Of a DNA stretch of 64,000 nucleotides, positions 48,037 through 58,956 are shown one piece after another; position 1 is the first letter of the stretch, and the number at the start of each line of letters is the position of its first letter. A program made the translations under genes and the position numbers. Below the pieces are notes generated by a model, which did no database searches, had not been told where the DNA came from, and saw nothing but the letters and a program-made list of their open reading frames with translations. The DNA lies in contig CM035435.1 in the NCBI GenBank assembly GCA_020310875.1, positions 69,966,955 to 70,030,954 of the forward strand, written 5' to 3'. The stretch is from Ceratopteris richardii (taxonomy: Eukaryota > Streptophyta > Polypodiopsida > Polypodiales > Pteridaceae).

Positions 48037-50566
48037 TTTCTGTCGTCCTTGATAGAACCTGATCGTACGTGGGTAATGTAGTTATTGAGGAGGTCTGTTG
48101 CAAGGGTGTGTTCCGTTATTCGAATGCACCTGATAAGATCTTTTTCTAGCTTTTCCCAATCAATTGGTTGGGGTTCATCAGGAGATGGCAGCTAATAATG
48201 CTCAGAGTCCATCACACGTCCACATGCAAACAAATGGAGTAGGTGAGTGGGTCGGCTTATAAATACTTCCAAGTGGTACTCCCAAAAGCCAGTAGTGATC
48301 ATATCTTCGAACGTCTACTTGTAGCATGCCGGCATATATTTCAATCACCAGTGCCACACATACCGTACATTAATCAATGGTGTTGTGCTTATATTGTATA
48401 CAAAATCCAAATTTCCATGTTCGAATCCGGGGGTGTTCACCGTGGGAGCCTTGACACGCCGGAATGTCTTGAATACCATTTGCATCGTATCAAAAATTTT
48501 CTCTGTCATTTGTGCGGCAATGTTAGACATATGATGGAGGCAAGGTAACCAATGGTGAATGGTAGCCATCATGTATCCGACTGTAGGGGTGTTATTTCGG
48601 GGAGGTGCTAAGTAAGGTAGTTGAGCCAATCTTGACATTGCCAGTTGTTCTGAACTTTTATTGCAAAGGCCTTCCAAGAACATCTTCTAGGGACCGGTCC
48701 ATAGCACGGGTTGTATTTTAGATGTATAGGCACGTGCATCCACGTATGCATCATCTCTGGATATTGTTGTAGTAATTCCACCCTCCATGTAGGTTGATAG
48801 ATATGACCCTTTTCCACTTTCAGAGGGACATCTTCTAGCTTGAACTGTATGGCATGTGTTGGACACTTCTTAGTGATGCTCTCAATCTGTAAATTATATT
48901 CCACGAGCAAGAGGAAGTAAGGTTTATATTGTAGCTCATTAGTCGTTATGTGTCAATGTGGTGCTATAGTGGAAAAATATGGAGACTTTAAAATAACTTC
49001 TTCAATATTGGCCATGGCATGTAATTGAGCATCAACTCTCGCCAAATGCGTTTTGCCAAGTTCTTCAACCGTCTTCAACCATGCCGGAGGAGGTAACTCA
49101 TATGTATCTTTTCGTGCTTCTGAGGATTTGCCTCCAACAATGGGCAATGGTACGTACTCTTCTTCAAATGTGTCATTCATTGGGAAGGGAATGGTCTCGT
49201 CTGGTTCTAGCAAGTCAGGTGGGGATTCTAGTCTAGGAGGCTCCGTCATGATAGAGATTTGGGCTTGCAACTCCTAGAATTTCGTTTGTAGCTCATTCAA
49301 CTCTTCAAGGAGGGCCAGCGGGATGACCTCCTGCATAATTGTAGGTCCAAACAAATCTTTTAGCATCAATTTCTTGTTTGCTTCCTTGAGCATTATGCAC
49401 TCTACTTGTAGTCGATCATAATCTTTGAGCACATGTGCATGGTCATCCAATAAAATTTGCATAGACTCAGGAGGAACAACTCTAAATCATGAGGGGCTAA
49501 TAAGTGTCTCCGGATTATCCAGTATAGCCTCAAAGTTTTCACGGTTTTGCTATTGGAGTCGTTGATTCTCTTCTTTCGCTGCATTGAGGTGTCTCCGAAG
49601 GTGTGCCATATTGTGTGATAATTGAGCATTGCGCATTAAATATACATCTAACTGAGATTCGACTTCTTTCACATGCTTTTGTACTTGTACCTTGAGGGTT
49701 TGTTGTTGCTCTCGGTGCTCCGCTTCCAAGGCTTGATATTTCACATTGAGTTCTTGATTCTGTAATGTTAGCGCATCTAGTTGCTTCTGCAATTCTTGGG
49801 TCGTCTGTGGGAGGGCCGAATGTTGTCACCCTAACAAGGAATACTCGGTGTTAATTTGTTGAAGGCATTGTATCATCTGTTGAATGACAACATCAACAGT
49901 GGAAGATGATGACAATGCGAATGATGGAAATGATACATGCGTGGGGGGTTGTGATGTAGTGGGTATGGGAGTTGGGGTTGGGATAGTGGATGCTATGGCG
50001 AATGTGGCAAGGTGCATGGTGATGGGTGTTGTGTGGAGTGTGCCAATTGATGTGGATGATACTTGTACATGCGCATCCGGTGAAGCAGCGGGTGAAATCT
50101 CCATGTCAGTGGAGGTGCTTTAGGTGACGACAATGTCAAAGAGTGAAGTGGGTGCGATTGTATAAGGTGGGGGGTGCCATTGTGTTGTGATAGGTGAGTT
50201 GGGTGGTGTGATTGGTTGCCCTAAGAAAGAAGTGGGTGAACATAATTCTTGTGAAGACATTATAGAGGGAAACAAGGGGGGGGTGGAGGTTCGTGGATAT
50301 GGAACAGATGTGAAAGAGGGGTAGAAGGAGGGTGGTTGTGTACGCGACGTAAAGGTGTACAATGGGTTGGTGGTGTACGAATGGAAATGTGGAGGTGGGG
50401 AAATGACTGCTGGCATAGGGAAAGGTGGAATGAAGACAGATGTAATGGGAGGGTTAGTCATAGTTGGGTTGGAGATCGGGGGCCAAATGGAAACAAGTGA
50501 TGGAATGTGAACTTCGGGACTTTCTACAATGTCACCGGAGGGTTGGGTTGGTGCTGGGGAAGAAGG
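48037..50566 (-). pseudogene. Element C ORF2, C-terminal two thirds
   Basis: Homologous in order to ORF2 of B. It has a Pro/Thr-rich linker (50461-49826), coiled coil (49792-49550; QKHVKEVESQLDVYLMRNAQ), a second charged helix (49462-49274), an acidic VPLPIVGG segment (compare VPMPMLGG in B), and a C-terminal domain (48910-48040) with IYQPTWRVELLQQYPEMMHT, KYNPCYGPVPRR and EYHLEVFISRPTHLLHLFA. The main frame is shared from 50461 to about 48620, then shifts by one. Stops near 49828, 49548, 49273 and 48954. The Trp in GFWEYH shows that the TAG in B at 20520 replaces a Trp codon. Interrupted at 50566 by element D. Confidence 0.8.
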
Positions 50567-50571
50567 GGTGG

Positions 50572-51060
50572 TGTTGTCAGGATCTTGCTCACGCTCAAAC
50601 AGAGGTTACAAACACAGAAAAACACACCCAAGAATAAACGCAACAAGAGACGAGAAAGTACGTAGATTGGGTGCAATCTCCCCCCATGCACTCTGTTCCG
50701 ACAATCCACAGAGTGCATGTATTTATAGGAATTTTGATTACGTCAAAAAGAGTGGTTACAAGAGGGCAGCTTCAAAAAGCAAGCGTGAAACTAAAAGTTG
50801 ATAACTTTTACAGAAATCCATTGCTTTCAATAACAGAAACTACGGTCTACAATGACCCTTATGCTAACCATTACTTTTCTAACAATAGAACCTTCTACGC
50901 TTACAAGCTAAATAATAATTATTCGGATTATTGATGTCCGCCCTTTCACGCCTTGCACGCTCCTCACGAACCTTCAGCTGCTATAGCAAAAACATCAAAA
51001 ACATATTAATACATTAATAATTTAACATTTTAACAATGCCTTGTTCAATAATATACAACA
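50572..51060 (-). repeat. Element D 3' LTR (489 bp)
   Basis: Ends ATACAACA at 51060. TATA-like tatttatag (minus CTATAAATA) at 50720-50728. Differs from the 5' copy by scattered substitutions and an 8-base length difference near 50900. Confidence 0.94.
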
Positions 51061-51448
51061 TGCCTCTCAGTTGACAAGCAACTGACCGCAGTTGATAAAA
51101 TAATTCAACACTCTAACAATTATAATGCAGTGTTCAACATATTCCATATTACTGTTACAATCCAACAATGCATTGGCCAACATATCTCATGTTACAATCC
51201 AACAATGCATTGGCTATTCGATATTTCAATCCAACAATGCATTGGCCAACATATTCCATGTTACAATTCAACAATGCATTGTTCAACATATTCCATAAGG
51301 TATAACATGCCCCGCAGTTGAACAAGCAACTGACCTTAGGTGATAAAAGAATAAACATGGATGGCCAGTCACATGTTTCATCACTGAAAAAAAAAAGGCA
51401 TGTGCCATGTAAAAGTACATGCATGGAAATGTTCATGGAGCTGTTACA
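51061..51448 (-). repeat. Element D 3' untranslated region with 37-bp tandem repeats
   Basis: About four and a half diverged copies of a 37-base unit containing ccaacaatgcattgg and acatattccatgttacaat occupy 51122-51300. A segment beside the LTR (gcagttg...caagcaactgacc) is repeated on the far side of the array at 51303-51335, so the LTR-adjacent region itself looks duplicated. Confidence 0.8.
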
Positions 51449-54400
51449 TTAACATGTTTGTGTATGATAAGCAAAAATTAAGTGGTCATAATGAGGTGTT
51501 AATTGTGTTTTATGTATCCATTGACATTCTTCAATAGAGTGATTTTTGTACTTAACCAAATATCGATGATATTGAGTACCAGTGCGTGTAGTAGTGACAT
51601 CATAATCAATGATTTTCTCAGGGACTAAGATTTCCGATTGTTCTTCAATTAAAGGAGGATCATCAAGAAGTGGAGCAAGTGGTAAAGTTCCTTTAAATGG
51701 TTTAAGTAAACTAATATGAAAAGAATTATGAATGGTCCAATGGGATGGAATATCTAATCGAAATGAATTATCAGTAATTTTTTCGATAATGCGAAACGGT
51801 CCATAATAGCAAGGTGCAAGTTTAATTTTAGGATGCTTCAAAATACTTTTAAGACGTCTTTTAATTATTCGCAACCATACAAAATCATTTTCCTTGAATT
51901 CTTTGGCTACTAGTTTAGTATTGATGTTACGTGTATAGCGCTCTGGACTTTTCCTAATGTGCTTGTGAACATCATGAAGCATAGAAACGTGATCATGAGC
52001 AATAGAGTCAGCCATCGGAATGTCGGTTTGGGTGAGGGACATGGGAGTGGGAAGCTTTTACCAAAAACAATTTCAAAAGGTGCACGACCAGTAGTGGTGT
52101 GTGCAGTGTTATTGTAAGCAAATTGAAGCAATGGCAACTTTTCATCCCAGTTATTAGGATTATCTAATGAATAACAACGCAATAAATCAAGAATAGTACT
52201 ACTTGTAGCCTCACTCTGTCCATTACTTTCAGGATGAAATGCAGAACTAAAATCTATTTTTGAACCAAAATGTTGAAATAAGGCAACCCAAAAATGATTA
52301 CAAAACCTAACATCACGATCAGATAACATTACTTTAGGAAATCCATGATGTGGAAAAATGCATTTAATGAATAATTTTGCAGCTTGAGGTGCAGTCAAAG
52401 TTTTTCTACATGGAATGAAATATGCATATTTACTAAACCTATCAACTATTGTCCAAATCATACTATTATGTGATGAAGTGATAGGAAGACCTGTGATAAA
52501 ATCCATAGAGATTTGTTCCCATGGTTCATTTGGAATAGGAAGTGGCATTAATAATCCAAATGGTTTACCATGATGACGTTTGACACGCTGACATACAATG
52601 CATTGAGAAACATAATGTGCAATGTCTTTTTCCATGTGTGGCCAAAAGAAGAAATCTTTGCAAGCAGAAATAGTGCTCTGTATGCCTCTATGACCCATGT
52701 AAGATGGTTCATGCATTTCTTTAATGACAAAATCTTTAAAAGCTTGGGTTATGCACAATCTATGTTGAAAATAGAGAAAACCATTATGAAATGTATAATG
52801 TTCATCAGATAAAGATGCAGCATTATTGAAGTCATGCCATGCACGTGAAAAATACAAATCAGATGCATAAGTGGAAACCATGTCTTGAAAAGAATGAATT
52901 TGAATGGTAGAAATATTATTCAAAACAACGGAATTCGAAGGAAAACGGCTAAGAGCATCAACTACGACATTAGCTTTACCTGGCTGATATTGTATCATGG
53001 GTTGGAAATGTTGAATGAATGATGCCCATTTAAGATGCCTATCAGAGATTAAGGGCTGACTTAATAAATGCTTAATAGCCTGTTGATCGGTTTTGATTAA
53101 TACTTCAGAGCCCATAAGATAGTGTTTCCAAATTCGCAAAGCATGCACAACTGCTAACAATTCTTTATCATACGTACTATAATTCTGTTCTGAGGGTTTA
53201 AGCTTTCTACTCTCAAATGCAATGGGATGGTCATTTTGCATCAGAACAACACCTATTCCTGAACCGCTAGCATCAGTAACAACATAAAAGGGTTGTGAGA
53301 AATCAGGTAATTGTAAAACAGGTGCATGTGAAAGTGCATGTTTAAGTTTGTCAAAGGACTGTTGTTGGGTAATTCCCCATGCAAATTTTATTTTCTTTTT
53401 CAACAACAAAGTAAGAGGCAATGCTAAATAGGAAAAATTTCGAACAAACTTCCTATAGAAATAGCCAACCCAAGAAAAGAACGAACATCATTGACTGATT
53501 GTGGTGTTGGCCATTCTACTATAACTCTAATCTTTTTTGGATCCACATGCACACCTTCACTTGAAATAATATGTCCTAAATATTCTAGCTTACATTGAAA
53601 GAAGTAACTCTTTCCAGGATTAGCATATAATGTGTTCTCTCGTAACAAATGAAAAACTGTTTCAAGATGCTTTTCATGTTCACTATCATTCTTACTGTAA
53701 ACAAGTATGTCATCAAAGAATACAAGAACAAAAGCTTGGTAATCAAGAAAATTATTGTTCATCATTCGCACAAATGTAGCAGGGGCATTAGTACGTCCAA
53801 AGGGCATTACCATAAATTCATAATGGCCATTTTGAGTTCTAAATGCAGTCTTAAAAATATCACTTTGTGTCATACGAATCTGATGGTAACCCGATTTAAG
53901 ATCAATTTTACTAAAGACACGAGCTCCTCGTAACTTATCTAAGAGATCATCTATTCGAGGAATAGGATATCTATTCTTGATCGTGATCTTGTTAAGGGCT
54001 CTATAATCAATGCACATTCGATAAGTTTTATTCTTCTTCTCTACTAAGAGAACTCGTGCTCCAAATGGGGAAGAACTAGGCCTTATAAGTCCTTTTTGTA
54101 GTAGGTCCTTATAAGTACTCATGAAAGGTTTAAAGGCATATGAAAGTGTGTGAGTATAATCATTGATGACATTGACAAAAACAATGCATGAGTTGAATCC
54201 TTTCCTAAATGCACGCTTTACTTGAGTGTGACTAATCAATGGAAATGGATGGAAATCATGCTGTGCAGACAAAGTAATGATTTGACCTTTGAAAACAAAC
54301 TTAAAGGTATGAGTATGGTAGTCAATACGTGGATTATAATGGTGACAAAAAGGCATACCTAGTATAACATCATAAGATTGCAAAGGTGCAATTAAAAATG

Positions 54401-55745
54401 TTCGTGAATCAACATAAGGGCCTATGCGAATCGCAACATCTTGCACTTCTCGTGTTACATTATAACGACTACCTTGAAATGCAGCTTTCACTTTATACAA
54501 AGAAGGAAACGTTTGTAATTTAAGTTCTTGTACTAATAAATGTGAAATGAAGTCATGTGAACTACCATTGTCATGTAGAATTTTAACTTGTTTGTTATTT
54601 ATTGTACCCTGCATGCAAAGAAGAGAGTGTAGAGAGATATCGTTACCCAAGGTACTTAAATCCTTCTCCAGTGATTCCTCTGTCCAAACAGGAGGAATTT
54701 CTTCATTATAGACCTCCATGTTATGCAATCGAGCTGTAGCCTGTTTCATATGAAGAGGTTGCAATCTACACCTTATTTTTGTATGTCCAGGTTTACCACA
54801 ATTCCAGCAAGTGATTCGTGGTCGCTTCTGTTGGGCATTCACTGCTGAAGTTTGAAGGGTAGGTGGTTTGGTTGGTTGGAGAGATGAAGCAACGGGCGAA
54901 GTTGAGTAATTGGATTGTAGAGGTCGAGGAAACCTAGGGTAAGATGGGGCATTAAAGTTACGCTTCATAGGAAATGAAGGTTTAACAGGAAATGGGCGTG
55001 GACGTGGTTGTTGTAGACGGAGTGACTTGGTTATGGACTGGAATTCTTTTTCTGCATCATAAGCAAAAGATATAGCCTCGTTGAGGGTTGTAGGTCGTAG
55101 GGTGTGAAGCTTAGCTTGGATACCCACTTCCAAACCATCTTCGTATTTCTGCTGCAAGATATCCTCTGATACATCTTCAAGCATTCGTACAAGTAGTAAA
55201 TTTTGCTAGAACCGCTCTGTGTAGGTAGTAATCGTATCACCCTCCTTCCATGTAAGGGTCGTCCATGCACGTCGAACATGCAAATGGTATTGAGGAGGAA
55301 GAAATGAATCCTTCACATTTTCTTGAAAAGCCTTCAAAGTTGTTGGACGCTCCGTACTGTGTCGCAGGACATTCCACCAGAGTTGAGCTTTACCTACTAA
55401 ATAGTTAGTGGCAAATTTAACTTTTTCACTTTTAGCATACATTTCATCGGTATAAAAATCATCAAACTGCGACAACCAAGAAAGTACTAAAGGCCCATCC
55501 TTTCGGCCATCAAATCGTAGAAACTGGTAGTTCCTATTACCAATCTTTGAATGAGTAACATCAGATTGGGCAGACACAATAGCTTTTACTACTCTTGTAA
55601 GGTTGTCTTCCTCAGCTTGCATCTTTTGGAGGATTTCATCACGTTGTTGGATCTCGTTCTGAGCTCCTTGAAGCTCATGCCGCAAGAGCTCTAGTTGTTG
55701 TTCAAGTGTTGCCGCAGGTAGGGGTGAATTACTGTAATCCTCCAT
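51449..55745 (-). pseudogene. Element D gag-pol with chromodomain
   Basis: Starts M55745 (MEDYSNSPLPAATLEQQLEL). A coiled-coil Gag N-terminus precedes the Gag core (KAQLWWNVLRHSTERPTTLK). Then TAG at 55206, CCHC knuckle CWNCGKPGHTKIRC (near 54800), and protease LHDNGSSHDFI (near 54570), where the usual DSG is DNG. RT has CIDYRALNKITIKNRYPIPR, FGRTNAPATF and FFDDILVYS (53704-53721). A one-base frameshift lies near 53460. RNase H (VVTDASGSGIG, TDQQAIKHLL) and integrase follow (HEPSYMGHRGIQST, CIVCQR, MDFITGLP, LSDRDVRFCNHFW, GQSEATSS). A second frameshift is near 52050. The C-terminal chromodomain (51631-51500; YHRYLVKYKNHSIEECQWI) is thought to direct insertion to heterochromatin. Catalytic protease change, stop and frameshifts mean this copy is dead. 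Confidence 0.93.
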
Positions 55746-56443
55746 GGTGCTCTTGGACCCTTGCTCTCAACCTTGGTGTATTGAACCTTCTTGTTTGCAA
55801 CCTTGGTGTCTCGATCCCGTGTTCTCAACCTTGCTTGGTATCTTGAACACTCAATCAAGTGCCACCCAAGGATTTTGAAGGAATTAAGACTTCCAAGCTA
55901 GCTCATTGGAAAGTTCGTTCCGAGAGCTTTCCAACGGTATATTACACGCCTCAATCCGACCTACGGAGTGAGAGATACACTTGATTCTTTGTTGGGTCCA
56001 TCCTTGAAATCGTCGGGAGCGCCTTCCATAAATAAGAAAGAGAGAAAACTTGAGTACAACTCCAAGAGATGGTGGAGTGGTCAAAGTACTTCCCTTGAAA
56101 GTAGGAGGTTGTGGGTTCAAATCCTCCTACCTTAGGGACTCTAAACCTCTCTATTACCACTCAAAAATTAAAATTGTCTCGCGCGTAGCCAACGGTCGCC
56201 AAGGGAGCCTTGGGTGCCAATGTTGCCAATGTATTGCCTAAGTTATTGCCTAAGTTCTTTGCCTTACGGAGGTGAAAACGGAGGTGAAAACGTAGGTGAA
56301 AACGTAGGTTCTGGTTCTGGATCTGGATCAGAATCAGAAACAGAAACCGAAACCGAAACCGAAACCGAAGACGGAGATGGAGATGGAGATGGAATTCAGA
56401 ATCGCGAACAGAGAACAGAACCCTCTGTATTGACGCGTGCAGA
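55746..56443 (-). other. Element D 5' leader with low-complexity tract
   Basis: Non-coding leader between primer site and gag. At 56268-56396 it holds imperfect short repeats (ggtgaaaac, ggatctgg, gaaaccgaaacc, ggagat) that translate on the plus strand as Gly/Ser, Glu/Thr and Asp/Gly runs; this looks like replication slippage, not a gene. A tRNA-like stretch lies at 56066-56136. Confidence 0.65.
56066..56136 (+). repeat. tRNA-like segment in the D leader, possible SINE head
   Basis: Contains atggtggagtggtcaaag (A-box-like, similar to serine or leucine tRNA D-arms), cttgaaa (anticodon-loop-like) and GGGTTCAAATCC (B box). The flanking gtaggagg/cctcctac pair into an 8-bp stem, which is not the cloverleaf pairing. 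More likely a tRNA-derived remnant than a tRNA gene. Confidence 0.35.
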
Positions 56444-56455
56444 GCTCTGATACCA
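56444..56455 (-). other. Primer-binding site of element D
   Basis: The minus strand reads TGGTATCAGAGC one base from the LTR, the exact complement of initiator tRNA-Met 3' ends. Confidence 0.93.
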
Positions 56456-56456
56456 C

Positions 56457-56953
56457 TGTTGTCAGGATCTTGCTTACGCTCAAACAGAGGTTACGAATGT
56501 AGAAAAACACACCCAAGAATAAACGCAACAAGAGACGAGAAAGTATGCAGATTGGGTGCAATCTCCCCCCATGCACTCTGTTCCGACAGTCCACAGAGTG
56601 CATGTATTTATAGGAAGTTTGATTACGTCGAAAAGAGTGGTTACAAGAGGGCGGCTTCGAAAAGCAAGCGTGAAACTAAAAGTTGATAACTTTTACAGAA
56701 AGCCATTGCTTTCAATAACAGAAACTACGGTCTACAATGACCCTTATGCTAACCATTACTTTTCTAACAATAGAACCTTCTATGCAGGTTTATTTACAAG
56801 CTAAATAATAATTATTCGAATTATTGATGTCCGCCCTTTCACGCCTTGCACGCTCCTCACGAACGTTCAGCTGCTATAGCAAAAACATCAAAAACATATT
56901 AATACATTAATAATTTAACATCTTAACAATGCCTTGTTCAATAATATACAATA
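56457..56953 (-). repeat. Element D 5' LTR (497 bp)
   Basis: Pairs with 50572-51060. Its outer end reads ATACAATA, where the partner has ATACAACA, a single transition in the terminal TG/CA. TATA-like motif at 56605-56613. Confidence 0.94.
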
Positions 56954-57495
56954 GGTGGTTTCACTAATGGTATATACAGGGGTAGTGTCTTCGCTCACAG
57001 TTAGGTCAATGGTTGAAGAACCCACAAGAGGTGTAGATATCATAGGTCCCGTCGGTACATGAATATAAGCGCCAGGCTGTTTGACTATTTTGACTCGCCA
57101 AGGGTCAAACTTGGGCAATGGTTTTGGCTTCAAGTCGCACAAAGCTTCTGGTAAACCTACTGATTTGACCGATTCATGCATAGCTGCAATGAATGTCTCT
57201 TCAAAGCCACCGCTAGCCAATTCTTGCTCCAAAATGGCTTAACTATGTTCCTGAGTTAGCCTGCTCCTTGCCAAGCCTTATTCATTGTGTCATGTAGCCG
57301 TTTGATGGCAATACATGCAGCTGCTTCTGCTGTCTCCTCCTCATATGTGCTAGTGTCCCCTTGAGCTTCGGCTTGTGTATCTGATCGATGTTCTTCGCCC
57401 TCACTCTCTTCAGTGTCGTCTGCACCCTCATCCATCACAGTGTGCTCATCATCTTCTTCTTTAGAGGCACAATCCTCACCCCCTTCTGCTTATCA
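56954..57495 (-). pseudogene. Element C ORF2, acidic and helical part
   Basis: Right to left: an acidic region (EDDEHTVMDEGADDTEESEG near 57420), a helix (IAIKRLHDTMNKAWQGAG, compare QIKRLYETMKRVQEQHKQ in B), a stop, then MEQELASGGFEETFIAAMHE and SVGLPEAL (compare MLAEEGVDDMFIESMN and VGLDEAV in B). It ends in a Thr-rich linker that is cut by element D and continues at 50566. The globular N-terminal domain present in B is missing: at about 57495 the sequence changes to leader DNA. Confidence 0.75.
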
Positions 57496-58371
57496 GTTTT
57501 CCTAAGTATTTTCCAGATCTAAGGTTCATTAATCCTTATTTCAACTCTTTGCACACACCCTTCTGATTAGGTAAATCACTTACTTCTTTTGATTTTCCTT
57601 TTAAGTTTCTTGTTTTTTTCAAATTCGTCGAGAGGAATTGCTTTGGTATATTCAATTTTGACTTGTTATCACTTTGGTATATTCAATTTTGACTTGTTTT
57701 AGCGAAGCGTAATCACGTCACAAGGTTCTTTTTGGGCTAGATCCCTATACGCGCTTGCTCTCTCTCTCTCTCTAGTCAACCACTTTTTTTTATCCTAGAG
57801 CGAATCCTTGCTACTATAGGAGTCCTAAGACGCTTCGCTTAGCACAAATTTTATTCACCCAAAGAAATCACCAAATTAGAACTGAAATTCCACTTATGGC
57901 GTTCTCCTGGACTCTTGAAGAGACTATTCTCGTTTGCCCAAGAATTCTCGATACTGGATGCTTCTCACCTTGGCCTATGGCGAGCACACAAGTGTTCAAA
58001 ATTAATGGCCAAAAATACCCCAAAAATTTGAAAAAATTTGAAAAACCCTAATTTTTTGCGTTCTGCCTGACAGTCATGATGGTCAGACACAATCGCGATG
58101 GTGTGTCACCGTTGCAATGGTGTGAACACCCATGATGATCAACCGACGATGGTCAAGTTGCGATGGTCAAATTGCAATGATCAGTCATAGTCGTGATGAT
58201 CAGACCACGATGATCAGGACCATGAAGGTAAGCAGGATCACGATTGTCATACACCGTTGCGATGGTGTGTCACCATCGTGATGATGTGACACAATCCTGA
58301 TGGCATGAGGCAATCACCACAACAGCCAGTGACCGTCGCGATGGTCAAATTATGACGATCAGACTGCGATG
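57496..58371 (-). other. Element C 5' leader, gag-proximal part
   Basis: Non-coding. It shares agatctaaggttcat with the B leader and contains a short CT run (57757-57773). From 58070 it holds a degenerate repeat array built on cgcgatggtgtgtcacc and gatggtcagac words, the counterpart of the TCGCGA array of B. Interrupted by copia J. Confidence 0.65.
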
Positions 58372-58601
58372 TGTTGATATATTTAGGTAGTGATGTGTGT
58401 GAACACTCTAGGACCGCCGGGGCACTTTTTTCCCTCTTTAGGAGGTTTTTTTCCCCCGGCTTGTATATACGCCTATTGCCCTAATGGGCTACTTATCTTT
58501 GTACATTCTCTAGTAATACATTCAGTCTTGTGTGTTGTGCTCCAAGCTTCTTCCTCTTCCTTGTGCTGTTCGCGTGCTTCCGCAGACGTCTAACTCCAAC
58601 A
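58372..58601 (+). repeat. Element J 5' LTR (230 bp)
   Basis: Starts TGTTGATATA, ends CTCCAACA. Short for a copia LTR. A TATA candidate, tatata, lies at 58465-58470, just after a purine-pyrimidine block (aggaggtttttttccccc). Confidence 0.97.
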
Positions 58602-58603
58602 AT

Positions 58604-58615
58604 TGGTATCAGAGC
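58604..58615 (+). other. Primer-binding site of element J
   Basis: TGGTATCAGAGC two bases after the LTR, an exact complement of the initiator tRNA-Met 3' end. Confidence 0.95.
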
Positions 58616-58956
58616 AGGTCGTTGATTCTTCTAGGGCGCCGTCGACACTCCTCCGTTTGCAGTCTCAGATTCGCACAAAATTTGGTGAGCATACTCAAGG
58701 TGTTTTTGAGATCAAAACTGCTTCGCTTTGTGGTGCCGAAATCGCGATCTGAGCTCGTTTTGGCCTCCGAACGCACTATCGCAGTGCTTGTGCAGGCTAT
58801 TTTGTCCTTTTGTGCCAAAGGTATATACCAGTTTTTGTTCGCCAGTTTAAGCGTCTCGAAGTCTGCTACAGGTCTAGCAGAACTCGTCTGGGCAGTTCTG
58901 TTCAACTTTTTGAGATACAGTCAATTTTCTGCATCAAGGTATTTTAGTCACCGGCC
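58616..58956 (+). other. Element J 5' untranslated leader
   Basis: 341 bases between the primer site and the gag-pol start. Upstream short frames overlap the start but resemble nothing known. May contain the packaging signal. Confidence 0.6.

Larger units (their letters stand above)
50572..56953 (-). mobile_element. Ty3/gypsy chromovirus D, nested in element C (6.4 kb)
   Basis: LTRs 50572-51060 and 56457-56953, TGTTG/CAACA ends, and a perfect target duplication ggtgg (50567-50571 and 56954-56958). The C ORF2 frame continues on both sides. Gag, protease, RT, RNase H, integrase and a C-terminal chromodomain on the minus strand identify a chromovirus. The primer site is of the initiator tRNA-Met type. 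Broken by one stop and two frameshifts. Confidence 0.95.

Noticed and set aside
56214..56450. Plus-strand protein with Gly-Glu-Asn, Glu-Thr and Asp-Gly repeats
   Set aside because: Low-complexity DNA in the 5' leader of D on the opposite strand; no conservation evidence.
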